DNA from: Gammaproteobacteria bacterium
GTDB lineage: Bacteria; Pseudomonadota; Gammaproteobacteria; Pseudomonadales; Azotimanducaceae
Assembly: GCA_003476445.1 (NCBI GenBank)
Contig: DMUF01000250.1
Coordinates: 14,476 to 31,842, forward strand
Direction: 5' to 3'
DNA length: 17,367 nt
Shown here: piece by piece, positions 7,195-14,321 of the stretch
How the letters are laid out: the number at the start of each line of letters is the position of its first letter
Position numbering within the stretch: the first letter of the stretch is position 1
The notes under the pieces: model-generated
What the model was told of the DNA's origin: nothing
Seen by the model: the letters and a program-made list of their open reading frames with translations, nothing else
The model's database searches: none
Program-made: the position numbers and the translations under genes

Positions 7195-8146
7195 CGGGCG
7201 AACGCCTGCGCCGCTGCTTGTGGCTGGGTGCCTCCGACAAGTTCGGGTACGGCAGCAGCAGAGAGGGTATCTCGCGCGCGCCAGGACCACGACGCTGTGA
7301 TCGCCCGGGGCGCGGTGCCTGCAATCCGACCAGACGGTAGAGTGCGGCAATATCGGCGTCGCCAAGCGCCTGATGTCGGCCGCTGCGCAGCGTGGACGGC
7401 AAAAACACCGGACCGTAGCGAACGCGCTTCAGACGGCTGACAGTCCGGCCCACGGCTTCGAAGAGACGCCGCACTTCGCGATTGCGGCCTTCGAGAAGAA
7501 CCACGTGGTACCAGTGATTGAGGCCGCTGCCGTCGTAGTGACGGATATCGCTGAATCGCAGCTCTTCGCCGTCGGACTGAACGCCTCGCTTGAGCCGTTC
7601 GATCTCGCTGTCGGTGAGCCGACCATCAACACGCACGGCGTATTCGCGATCAAGCCCTGCGCGCGGGTGCATGAGCCGGTTGGCGAGCTCGCCATCATTG
7701 GTGACAAGCAGCAGCCCGGCACTTTGAAAATCGAGACGGCCCACCGCCACCCACCGACCAGCGCTGAGCCGCGGCAGCGCATCAAACACAGTGGGGCGCC
7801 CTTCCGGATCTGCGCGCGTGCAGATCACGCCGGCCGCCTTGTTGAGAACCAGAACCCGCGCGGTATCCCGTGACGCCTCGCGCAGCGGTACCCCATCAAC
7901 CAGCACGCGGTCGCTTGGACTGACACGCTGACCCACGTGCGCCGCAACACCGTTGACCAACACCCGTCCAGCACGCATCCAGTCCTCGATGGCGCGGCGC
8001 GATGCATACCCGCGATCCGCGAGCACCTTTTGCAGCTTTTCCCCCGTAACTGCCGGCGCCTCTTGCGTCTCTTTGGCCCGCGCGTCACTGACACGTGCGC
8101 GGGGACGCTCGCCACGATCCGGCTTGCCCGTCACAGGGTCTTTCAT
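7178..8146 (-). CDS. rluB: 23S rRNA pseudouridine synthase RluB
   Basis: A 322-residue RsuA/RluB-family enzyme, expected to modify U2605 of 23S rRNA in the peptidyl-transferase region. An S4 RNA-binding domain lies at about residues 36-82 (EKLQKVLADRGYASRRAIEDW). The synthase domain has the catalytic Asp at D139 in VGRLDFQSAGLLLVTNDG; the family usually reads GRLDINTSGLLL, so the residues after Asp are slightly unusual. RNREVRRLFEAVG and RLKRVRYGP are conserved. A basic, low-complexity tail (QRRGPG, KQRRRRSP) resembles RluB more than RluE or RsuA. The ATG at 8146 overlaps the scpB stop (ATGA), and the coupling of scpA-scpB-rluB is common in gammaproteobacteria. The 3' end overlaps modA. Confidence 0.93.
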   Translation of the reverse strand: MKDPVTGKPDRGERPRARVSDARAKETQEAPAVTGEKLQKVLADRGYASRRAIEDWMRAGRVLVNGVAAHVGQRVSPSDRVLVDGVPLREASRDTARVLVLNKAAGVICTRADPEGRPTVFDALPRLSAGRWVAVGRLDFQSAGLLLVTNDGELANRLMHPRAGLDREYAVRVDGRLTDSEIERLKRGVQSDGEELRFSDIRHYDGSGLNHWYHVVLLEGRNREVRRLFEAVGRTVSRLKRVRYGPVFLPSTLRSGRHQALGDADIAALYRLVGLQAPRPGRSQRRGPGAREIPSLLLPYPNLSEAPSHKQRRRRSPDARQV

Positions 8147-8844
8147 GACAGATCGCTCCCGGGGTCGTCACGGTCCGGTGACGTGGTTTCGGGTGGGTCC
8201 TGGGCTTCAGTCAGCGCAGGAGTGGCGTTCGCTGCCACGGCGTCCTCGAGCAGCGCACGGATCTCCGGCAGCGGCGGCAGCTGATCAAGACTACGCAGAT
8301 TGAAATAGTCGAGAAAGGCGCGCGTGGTTCCGTACAGCGACGGCCGCCCGGGAGCCTCGCGCTCGCCTACAACGCGGATCCAGTCGCGCTCGAGCAGCGT
8401 GCGCATGATGTTCTGGCTGACGGCAACCCCGCGCAGATCCTCGATATCACCCCGTGTAACGGGCTGTCGGTAGGCAATGAGCGCGAGCGTTTCGAGCAGT
8501 GCACGCGAGTAGCGCGGGGGCCGCTCCTCCCAGAGCCGACCGATCCATTCGGACAATTCCTGACGGACCTGAAAGCGGTAACCAGAGGCCACACGCACGA
8601 GTTCATAGCCGCGCCCGACGGTGTCTGCTTCCAGTTCCTCGAGGGCCGAGCGCAGCTGCGCTCGACCTTCTTCGGAGTCCAGTTCGCCGTGCGCAAAGAG
8701 CCGGGCGAGCCGTTCCAGCGACAGCGGCTCATCAGCCGCCAGCAGCGCTGCTTCGATGATCTGCCGCAGCTTGGCCTGATCGATAACCTGGGCAGGCTCC
8801 GCAGTCACGGGCTCCAGGCCGCCGGGTTGTTGGTCGTCCTGCAT
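8143..8844 (-). CDS. scpB: Segregation and condensation protein ScpB
   Basis: A 233-residue winged-helix kleisin-interacting subunit of the SMC-ScpAB complex, which organises and segregates the chromosome. Paired winged-helix domains span roughly residues 24-190. The second carries the family signatures YSRALLETLALIAYRQPVTRGDIEDLRGV and GRPSLYGTTRAFLDYFNL, which are near-universal in ScpB. The 40-residue acidic, Ala/Pro-rich tail is probably disordered. The ATG at 8844 follows the scpA stop after 3 nt, consistent with fixed stoichiometry. Presence of ScpAB implies an Smc-type rather than MukBEF condensin, unlike the enteric gammaproteobacteria; the smc gene itself is not in the window. Confidence 0.95.
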   Translation of the reverse strand: MQDDQQPGGLEPVTAEPAQVIDQAKLRQIIEAALLAADEPLSLERLARLFAHGELDSEEGRAQLRSALEELEADTVGRGYELVRVASGYRFQVRQELSEWIGRLWEERPPRYSRALLETLALIAYRQPVTRGDIEDLRGVAVSQNIMRTLLERDWIRVVGEREAPGRPSLYGTTRAFLDYFNLRSLDQLPPLPEIRALLEDAVAANATPALTEAQDPPETTSPDRDDPGSDLS

Positions 8845-8847
8845 GCT

Positions 8848-9708
8848 TCAGCGCCCCCCGGCGCGCACGTAGATCGGCGCAAAGGCAGCGTGCTGCACGA
8901 AATCGATCAATCGCTCGCGCAGGAGCTCGAGAATTGCGAGAAACGTGACTACCACGCCACGCCTGCCCTCTTCCGGGGCGAACAAAGCTCCAAACGGCAC
9001 AAAATCCGGCGCATCGCGCACGATGCCAAGCACGCGGGTCATGCGCTCGCGCACGTTGAGCGGTTCGAGTCGGACCTGATGATGACGAAACCGCTCCGCC
9101 CGCTGCAGAACCTCGGCCAGGGCCACTAAGAGCTCGCGCAGATCGACCTCGGGCTCGTTGCGCTGGCGCACCACCTGCGGTCGCAGGGCATGTGCCGGAA
9201 ACAGATCCCGCTCCATACGCGGCAGCGCGTTGAGCTGCTCGGCCGCATTCTTCAGCTGTTCGTATTCCTGCAGACGGCGAATGAGCTCGGCACGCGGATC
9301 GTCTTCATCGTCAATGTTTCCCGCAGGACGCGGCAACAGCATGCGCGACTTGATCTCTGCCAGCATGGCGGCCATCAGCAGATATTCGCCGGCAAGTTCG
9401 AGCTGCATCGAGTGCATGATCTCGATGTACGTCATGTACTGTTCGGTGATCTCAGCAACGCGAATCTCAAGGATGTCGAGATTTTCCCGACGAATCAGGT
9501 AGAGGAGCAGGTCAAGGGGACCTTCAAAGGTCTCGAGAAATACCTCGAGCGCCTCCGGCGGAATGTAGAGATCGGTCGGCAGCTCGAGCACCGCTTCGCC
9601 CCGCACCAGCGCGAGCGCAGGGACACCGGTAGCCCGGGCCGCCTTGAGCCGCGGGGTGTCATCAACGGCAGGGGCGGATACCTCATCCGCCAACGGTTCT
9701 GCGCTCAT
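8848..9708 (-). CDS. scpA: Segregation and condensation protein ScpA (kleisin)
   Basis: A 286-residue kleisin that bridges the Smc heads and binds ScpB. The N-terminal Smc-neck-binding helices carry the signature FEGPLDLLLYLIRRENLDI (residues 61-79), followed by ITEQYMTYIE and EYLLMAAMLAEIKSRMLLP. The middle has an acidic linker (NIDDEDDPRAE) followed by a Glu/Gln-rich helix. The C-terminal winged helix, which would bind the Smc cap, includes VVTFLAILELLRERLI. A poorly conserved leader of about 40 residues precedes the conserved part; ATG 9708 was chosen because it lies 6 nt after the trpS stop and no better start is nearer. The length is within the family range (240-300). Confidence 0.95.
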   Translation of the reverse strand: MSAEPLADEVSAPAVDDTPRLKAARATGVPALALVRGEAVLELPTDLYIPPEALEVFLETFEGPLDLLLYLIRRENLDILEIRVAEITEQYMTYIEIMHSMQLELAGEYLLMAAMLAEIKSRMLLPRPAGNIDDEDDPRAELIRRLQEYEQLKNAAEQLNALPRMERDLFPAHALRPQVVRQRNEPEVDLRELLVALAEVLQRAERFRHHQVRLEPLNVRERMTRVLGIVRDAPDFVPFGALFAPEEGRRGVVVTFLAILELLRERLIDFVQHAAFAPIYVRAGGR

Positions 9709-9714
9709 TGCCAG

Positions 9715-10929
9715 CTACCGGTGCGAGATGCCGATCACGGCGCGCACTTCCTCGAGCGTTTCCCGAGCCACCGCCCGTGCACGCTCGGAGCCTTCGACCA
9801 GAATGGTGCGAACGAGCCCCGGATCTTCTTCGAAGGGGCGCGCGCGTTCACGCATGCCTGCCTGCTCCACATTGATCGCCTCAATGAGTGGGCGCTTGCA
9901 GTCGAGGCAACCGATGCCCGCCGACCGACAGCCCTCGGCAAGGGTCGCGCGGGTCGCTTCCGGTGTGTAGATCTGATGCAGATCAAAGACCGGACAGCGC
10001 GCGGGATCGCCCGGATCCGTACGACGCACCCGCGCCGGATCCGTCTTCATCGTGCGCACTTTCTGCTCCACGGTCGCCGGTGTTTCGCGCAGGGTGATCG
10101 TGTTGTTGTAGGACTTCGACATCTTTTCGCCATCGAGCCCGGGCACCCGCGCTTCCCGCGTCAGTAGCGCCTGCGGCTCCGGCAGAATGATGCGACCACC
10201 CCCTTCGAGGTAGCCAAACAGCCGCTCCCGATCGCCGATCGACAGATTCTGCTGTTCCTGCAACAGCGCCCGCGCACGTTCCAAGGCTTCGCCGTCGCCC
10301 GCCTCCTGATAGCGCCGACGCAGATCAGCGTACAAACGCGCCTGCTTGCGCCCCATGCGTGCAATAGCGGCTTCGGCGTGCGCCTCGAAATCTGGCTCGC
10401 GGCCGTAGAGATGGTTGAATCGGCGGGCGACCTCGCGCGTGAGCTCAACATGAGCGACCTGATCCGCCCCGACCGGCACCTGCCCCGCCTTGTAAATCAG
10501 AATGTCCGCCGACTGCAGCAGCGGGTAGCCGAGAAATCCGTAGGTCGCCAGTTCCCGATCCTTGAGCTTTTGCTGCTGATCCTTGTAACTGGGGACACGC
10601 TCGAGCCAGCTCACCGGCGTGATCATCGAGAGCAGCAGGTGAAGCTCGGCGTGCTCCGGCACGCGGGACTGTACAAAGAGGGTCGCCGCACCGGGATTGA
10701 TGCCCGCGGCCAGCCAGTCGACCACCGTATCGAAGGTGTAGTCTTCGATGTTCTCCGCGCGGTCGTAATCGGTTGTCAGCGCGTGCCAGTCAGCTACGAA
10801 GAAGAAGCACTCGTACTCGTGCTGCAGGCGCAGCCAGTTCTTGAGCACACCGTTCAGGTGACCGAGGTGCAGACTGCCCGTCGGGCGCATGCCCGAGAGT
10901 ACTCTGCGGCTTGATTCGTTGCTGCTCAA
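9715..10929 (-). CDS. trpS: Tryptophanyl-tRNA synthetase with Fe-S-type Cys motif
   Basis: A 404-residue class I synthetase that charges tRNA-Trp. HIGH-type HLGH lies at residues 21-24 and KMSKS at 269-273. VPVGADQVAHVELTREVARRFN is the family tryptophan/ATP region. Compared with the ~330-residue E. coli enzyme it has an insertion at about 183-240 (Arg/Glu-rich helices). Four cysteines, C312, C334, C341 and C344, are spaced C-x21-C-x6-C-x2-C, close to the [4Fe-4S] ligands of Thermotoga maritima TrpRS. The start codon is TTG at 10929: the conserved RVLSGMRPTG begins at residue 9, the next ATG (10890) would remove the first strand, and no ATG or GTG lies between. It heads the seven-gene run through modC. 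Confidence 0.95.
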   Translation of the reverse strand: MSSNESSRRVLSGMRPTGSLHLGHLNGVLKNWLRLQHEYECFFFVADWHALTTDYDRAENIEDYTFDTVVDWLAAGINPGAATLFVQSRVPEHAELHLLLSMITPVSWLERVPSYKDQQQKLKDRELATYGFLGYPLLQSADILIYKAGQVPVGADQVAHVELTREVARRFNHLYGREPDFEAHAEAAIARMGRKQARLYADLRRRYQEAGDGEALERARALLQEQQNLSIGDRERLFGYLEGGGRIILPEPQALLTREARVPGLDGEKMSKSYNNTITLRETPATVEQKVRTMKTDPARVRRTDPGDPARCPVFDLHQIYTPEATRATLAEGCRSAGIGCLDCKRPLIEAINVEQAGMRERARPFEEDPGLVRTILVEGSERARAVARETLEEVRAVIGISHR

Positions 10930-10957
10930 CCCTGTCCCCGGCGTGAGAGAGACGCGG

Positions 10958-10963
10958 AGTATA
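10958..10963 (-). promoter_or_regulatory. -10 box candidate for the trpS operon
   Basis: On the minus strand GGTATACT gives a TATACT -10 identical to that before mtaD. A start near 10951 leaves a leader of about 22 nt containing GGGGACAGGG, a possible ribosome binding site just before the TTG start. The -35 region is GC-rich and poor. It lies in the 108-nt gap between yciO and trpS and would drive trpS-scpA-scpB-rluB-modABC. Confidence 0.4.
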
Positions 10964-11017
10964 CCCCGGCAGCCGGCGGGGGCGGCAGCAGCCTCAGTAC
11001 GCGGCGTCAGCGGGGCC

Positions 11018-11037
11018 TGCCCGGAGACTGACGGGCA
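11018..11037 (-). terminator. Weak hairpin directly after yciO
   Basis: TGCCCG and CGGGCA pair over 6 bp around an 8-nt loop immediately downstream of the yciO stop codon. There is no run of T after it on the minus strand, so it is not a standard intrinsic terminator. It may stabilise a 3' end or be chance. Confidence 0.2.
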
Positions 11038-11649
11038 TCAGGGAAACGGTCCAAGCCCCGCCCGCACCAGCACTGGCGGTGCGGCCGTGAGGTCGATGAT
11101 GGTCGTGGGCTCGAGCCCGCAGGCGCCGCCATCGATGATCAAGTCGACCTGCCGACCGATACGATCGCGAATGAGTTCCGGGTCACTTTCGGGGAGCCCC
11201 TCATCCGGCAATTGCAGGGTGGTGGTCATGATGGGCTCGCCAAGGGTCGCAAGCAGCGCCTGCAGGATCGGATGATCCGGCACGCGCAGCCCGATCGTGC
11301 GCCGCTTCGGGTGCACGAGACGCTTCGGCGCATCCCGGGTCGCCGGGAGCAGGAAGGTATACGGACCAGGAGTCAGCTGCTTGATCAGGCGGAAGCTCGG
11401 GTTATCCACCCGGGCATACAGGGCAATCTCGGACAGATCGCGACACGCAATCGTGAAATGGTGTCGGTCATCCAGACGGCGAATCTGGCGAATGCGGTCC
11501 AGGGCGTTCTTGTCTCCCATGTGACAGCCGATGGCGTATGTCGTGTCCGTGGGATACACCACAATTCCGCCCTCGCGAAGGCAGTCGCAGGCGCGTTCGA
11601 TAAGACGCTGCTGCGGATGTGAGGGATGGATAACGAGAACCTGGCTCAT
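11038..11649 (-). CDS. yciO: YciO, Sua5/YrdC/YwlC-family protein
   Basis: A 203-residue single-domain member of the YrdC-like family that includes the threonylcarbamoyl-AMP synthase TsaC/Sua5 for t6A tRNA modification. It matches E. coli YciO better than TsaC: the start MSQ..xIHP..PQQRLI, then VVYPTDTTYAIGC, TIACRDLSE, LTPGPYTFLLP, KRRTIGLRVPDHP and QVDLIIDGG. The biological role of YciO is not settled, and in E. coli it is distinct from TsaC. ATG 11649 was chosen over GTG 11691 because it aligns with the E. coli start. It is divergent from yciB and lies 108 nt upstream of trpS, the usual gammaproteobacterial neighbour. Confidence 0.93.
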   Translation of the reverse strand: MSQVLVIHPSHPQQRLIERACDCLREGGIVVYPTDTTYAIGCHMGDKNALDRIRQIRRLDDRHHFTIACRDLSEIALYARVDNPSFRLIKQLTPGPYTFLLPATRDAPKRLVHPKRRTIGLRVPDHPILQALLATLGEPIMTTTLQLPDEGLPESDPELIRDRIGRQVDLIIDGGACGLEPTTIIDLTAAPPVLVRAGLGPFP

Positions 11650-11679
11650 AGGTGCCACCGCTCCGGTCTGCTGTGCGCC

Positions 11680-11708
11680 GTTACAGGACACTGATCTTTA
11701 ACTATCAT
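11680..11708 (+). promoter_or_regulatory. Sigma-70-like promoter candidate for yciB operon
   Basis: GTTACA (11680-11685, 4 of 6 to TTGACA) and TATCAT (11703-11708, 5 of 6 to TATAAT) are separated by 17 bp in a short AT-richer patch of the yciO-yciB divergent region. Transcription would start near 11715, giving a leader of about 67 nt. Motif match only. Confidence 0.4.
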
Positions 11709-11781
11709 TTGACCGTCACTACGAAAACGCCAGCCGGCGCGGTTTGATCCCGGGGTTCCATCGACTCGCCATGCAAACGCC

Positions 11782-12348
11782 ATGAATGCGCTACTGGATC
11801 TGTTGCCCATCGCAATTTTCGCCGCGGTGTTCTTCGCCAGCGACATCTATGTAGCAACCGCCGCGCTCATGATCGCAGTGACCGTGCAGGTTGCCGCCGT
11901 GAAGCTGATGCGGCGTCCGCTGTCGCGCGAGCTACTGCTCACGTTCTGGATGTCGATCATCTTCGGTTCGATGACGCTGATATTCCACAACGAAATCTTC
12001 ATCCAATGGAAACCCACGATCGTCAACGGTCTGCTGGGTCTGTCGTTGATCGCAAGCGAGTATGTCGGGCAGCACAACTTGTTGAAGCGTCTGCTTGGGG
12101 CTCAGCTCGAGCTTCCCGACGCTATCTGGACCCGGCTCAATCTGGGCTGGGCGATCGGGTTCCTGTTCGCGGCGGGTCTGAATCTCGTCGTGGCTTATTC
12201 CTTCCCGATGGCGTTCTGGGTTACCTACAAACTGGTCGGAGGCTTCGCGCTGACCCTTGGCTACGTGATCGCGACGCTCGCCTACCTCGGCAGCAAGGGG
12301 CTGCTGACGACCGAGAGCCTCAGCACGCAGCGGACTGAGCGCTCGTGA
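11782..12348 (+). CDS. yciB: Inner membrane protein YciB (septation protein A family)
   Basis: A 188-residue polytopic inner membrane protein with about five hydrophobic helices. The N-terminus M.ALLDLLPIAIFAAVFF and the core FGSMTLIFHNEIFIQWKPTI match YciB/IspA; LPDAIWTRLNLGWAIGFL is also conserved. In E. coli YciB has been linked to envelope integrity and to division/elongation proteins, and loss of the Shigella homologue gives filaments; its molecular activity is unknown. The E. coli protein is 179 residues, so this is full length. The start ATG matches the family. It ends in a GTGA overlap with the next gene, so the downstream small protein is probably coupled. In this genome it lies divergent from yciO. 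Confidence 0.93.
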   Translation: MNALLDLLPIAIFAAVFFASDIYVATAALMIAVTVQVAAVKLMRRPLSRELLLTFWMSIIFGSMTLIFHNEIFIQWKPTIVNGLLGLSLIASEYVGQHNLLKRLLGAQLELPDAIWTRLNLGWAIGFLFAAGLNLVVAYSFPMAFWVTYKLVGGFALTLGYVIATLAYLGSKGLLTTESLSTQRTERS

Positions 12349-12836
12349 GCGAGCGGCTGATGCGCAGGCTGGCTGTCGCTCTGTTCGCGGCGCTGACCGT
12401 AGGCACGGCGCTACCTGCAACCGACCTGCTGGCAGCTACCCCGGAGCCCGCAGCCTCCGGATTTGTCCCGGTCGAGCCGCACCTGCCCGCCGCAGCCGCC
12501 AGGTCTGCCGACGGCGACATGGCCGCCGAAACCGCCTCGCCCGGCACGACGCCGCAACCTAGCCCGCAGGATCCGGTCACCCGGGCGCTCGATCGGGTGG
12601 AGCGCGACCTGGAGCGCGCCCGCGCCGAAACCCAGATACTGACCGAGTCCAACCAGCGTCTCAGCGAGCTCAATGCCGAGCTGCGTCAGGAGCTCGAATC
12701 GCTTGCGGTGGAACTGCAGTCGGTGCGCGTGAGCGGCGAACGCCGCGCGTGGCTGTATGGCGGCGGGCTGGTTATCGCCGGACTGCTGATTGGTCGGCTG
12801 CTGGCCGCGCGCCGACGTAGCAGTGCCTGGAGCTGA
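12345..12836 (+). CDS. Small coiled-coil protein with C-terminal YgiM-like anchor
   Basis: A 163-residue protein that I do not recognise as a named family. Residues 6-30 look like a signal peptide (MRRLAVALFAALTV...LLA). About 31-77 is a Pro/Ala/Thr-rich linker. Residues 80-132 form a charged heptad-like coiled coil (RVERDLERARAETQ, LSELNAELRQELESL). A single transmembrane helix follows at the C-terminus, beginning WLYGGGLVIAGLLIG and ending in a basic RRRSSAW tail. That end resembles the C-terminal anchor of YgiM-type SH3 proteins (signal, SH3b, coiled coil, anchor), but no SH3b domain is present. GTG 12345 overlaps the yciB stop; ATG 12360 is an equally possible start. The stop overlaps the pdxJ ATG. 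Location is predicted to be periplasmic and tail-anchored in the inner membrane; function is unknown. Confidence 0.75.
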   Translation: MSERLMRRLAVALFAALTVGTALPATDLLAATPEPAASGFVPVEPHLPAAAARSADGDMAAETASPGTTPQPSPQDPVTRALDRVERDLERARAETQILTESNQRLSELNAELRQELESLAVELQSVRVSGERRAWLYGGGLVIAGLLIGRLLAARRRSSAWS

Positions 12837-13612
12837 TGATGACCGTGCTCAGTGTCAACGTGAACAAGATCGCCCTGCTGCGCAACTCGCGGCTCGGTAA
12901 CACGCCAAGCGTGGTTGGCGCCGCTCGCATCGCCATCGCCGCGGGGGCGCGCGGCATCACGGTACATCCGCGCCCCGATCAGCGGCATATCCGCCCGAGC
13001 GATGTTGTTGAGCTTTCTGCTCTGCTGAGATCCGAGTATCCAGGCATCGAGTTCAACATCGAGGGCAATCCCTTCGCCGGTCCGCGCGACAACGGCTATC
13101 CCGGCTTCGACGCCCTGATAGAAGAAACGCGGCCTGACCAGGTGACACTGGTACCTGATTCCGACCAGCAGCTCACCTCCGATCACGGCTGGGATCTGAG
13201 CGGAGATCAGTCCGCGCTGCAGGCATGCATTGGGCACTATCACGCGCTCGGCGCGCGGGTCAGTCTGTTCATGGACCCGGTGCCCCCGATGATCGATCGC
13301 GTGCCTGCCGTCGGTGCCGACCGAATCGAGCTCTATACCGGCCCGTTCGCCGCTGCGGTCAATGAGTTCGGGCTGGAACATCCCCAGTCCCTCGCGCTGC
13401 TCGAAACCTACCGAGCCGCGGCCGATCACGCGCGAACGCTCGGGCTCGGTGTCAACGCGGGTCACGATCTAGACCGCGTAAATCTGCGTCTGTTTCGGCA
13501 AATCCCCGCTATTGCCGAGGTGTCCATCGGACACGCGCTGGTAGCCGATGCACTGCAGCTCGGGCTCGACGCTACCGTCCGCGCCTACTGCGCACTACTC
13601 GCTCCCGCCTGA
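12836..13612 (+). CDS. pdxJ: Pyridoxine 5'-phosphate synthase PdxJ
   Basis: A 258-residue TIM-barrel enzyme that condenses 3-amino-1-hydroxyacetone phosphate with deoxyxylulose phosphate to pyridoxine phosphate in the DXP-dependent vitamin B6 pathway. Conserved pieces are LRNSR, ITVHPRPDQRHI (active-site His44 and His51), FNIEGN (Glu76), VSLFMDP, IELYTGP, VNAGHDL and SIGHALV, covering the catalytic His/Glu/His set. The first loop reads SVNVNKIALLRN where E. coli has GVNIDHIATLRN, and HPRPD replaces HLRED; this is the Xanthomonadales/Bacteroidota sequence type. ATG 12836 overlaps the previous stop by one base; ATG 12839 is an alternative. The cyclophilin gene follows after 28 nt. Confidence 0.95.
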   Translation: MMTVLSVNVNKIALLRNSRLGNTPSVVGAARIAIAAGARGITVHPRPDQRHIRPSDVVELSALLRSEYPGIEFNIEGNPFAGPRDNGYPGFDALIEETRPDQVTLVPDSDQQLTSDHGWDLSGDQSALQACIGHYHALGARVSLFMDPVPPMIDRVPAVGADRIELYTGPFAAAVNEFGLEHPQSLALLETYRAAADHARTLGLGVNAGHDLDRVNLRLFRQIPAIAEVSIGHALVADALQLGLDATVRAYCALLAPA

Positions 13613-13629
13613 GACGGCGGGCTTGATGC

Positions 13630-13634
13630 AGGAG
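13630..13634 (+). promoter_or_regulatory. Ribosome binding site fixing the cyclophilin start
   Basis: AGGAG lies 6 nt before ATG 13641. It selects this start over in-frame ATGs at 13548 (inside pdxJ) and 13626, and the chosen start also puts the signal peptide at the N-terminus. Confidence 0.7.
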
Positions 13635-13640
13635 TTGAAC

Positions 13641-14267
13641 ATGGTCACCTCACACGCTCATCGTCGGACCGCACTGCTTGCGGTATGGCTTCTGCTTGCC
13701 ACGCTGGTCGCGGGTCACGCGCCCATGACCGTCATGGCAGCGACGGGCGCCGCCGACGCGGCGCAGGTCGGACCGCCGCTCGTGCGCTTCGACACTGACG
13801 CCGGCGCCATCGACATCGAACTGGATCCGGAGCGGGCCCCGCAAACTGTCGAAAACTTTCTGGATCTGGTCGACAGTGGCTTCTACGACGGACTGATCTT
13901 CCACCGCGTCGTCGCCAACTTCGTCATCCAGACCGGCGGCTACGACCGGGACATGCAACCCCGCGAGCCGCCGCGAACGGTCCCGAACGAAGCACGTAAC
14001 CGGCTGAAGAACCGCCGCGGCACTGTGGCCATGGCACGCCTCGACGATCCCGATTCGGCAGACTCCCAGTTCTTCATCAATGTGAACAACAACACCCACC
14101 TGGATCACGGGCCGGATCAACCCGGCTACACGGTGTTCGGTCGTGTCGTCGCCGGACTCGACACGGCCGTGGTGGCCATCGAGCTCTCCGAGACGGGTAT
14201 ACGGAATGGCATGGCAGGCGTACCTGTCACACCCATTGTGATCAGGAAAGCATCACGGATTCGCTGA
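13641..14267 (+). CDS. ppiA: Periplasmic cyclophilin-type peptidyl-prolyl isomerase
   Basis: A 208-residue cyclophilin that speeds cis-trans isomerisation at prolines. A signal peptide covers about residues 1-33 (RR, ALLAVWLLLATLVAG, cleavage after VMA), so it should act in the periplasm like E. coli PpiA. The catalytic Arg is R89 in FHRVV, with Q97 in VIQTGGY and the pocket stretch SADSQFFINV at 139-148. DHG and GYTVFGRVV follow as in PpiA. The human Trp121 position is not Trp, as in bacterial periplasmic enzymes, which predicts weak cyclosporin binding (inference from the family). It is 28 nt downstream of pdxJ, probably in the same transcript. The ppiA symbol rests on export plus similarity; ppiB is excluded by the signal peptide. 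Confidence 0.9.
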   Translation: MVTSHAHRRTALLAVWLLLATLVAGHAPMTVMAATGAADAAQVGPPLVRFDTDAGAIDIELDPERAPQTVENFLDLVDSGFYDGLIFHRVVANFVIQTGGYDRDMQPREPPRTVPNEARNRLKNRRGTVAMARLDDPDSADSQFFINVNNNTHLDHGPDQPGYTVFGRVVAGLDTAVVAIELSETGIRNGMAGVPVTPIVIRKASRIR

Positions 14268-14284
14268 GACCTGCCCCAGTCCGT

Positions 14285-14290
14285 TATCAT
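14285..14290 (+). promoter_or_regulatory. Possible -10 box before the cold-shock-domain gene
   Basis: TATCAT in the 54-nt gap after the cyclophilin gene matches -10 at 5 of 6 positions, and transcription would begin near 14297, about 25 nt before the ATG. The -35 is poor, so an internal promoter is only a suggestion. Confidence 0.25.
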
Positions 14291-14321
14291 GCGCGCCTTC
14301 TCCTGACGGCCTACCAACTCC

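Noticed and set aside
7195..7365. 57 extra N-terminal residues for ModA
   Set aside because: They overlap the rluB coding region and would bury the signal peptide; ATG 7194 puts it at the N-terminus.
9190..10167. 325-codon plus-strand open frame across scpA and trpS
   Set aside because: It spans the 3' half of one clear gene and the 5' part of another on the opposite strand, so it is a shadow frame.
11771..11785. Four-residue mini-ORF (MQTP) overlapping the yciB start as ATGA
   Set aside because: It could in principle be an upstream coupling peptide, but such short frames occur often by chance and no ribosome binding site supports it.
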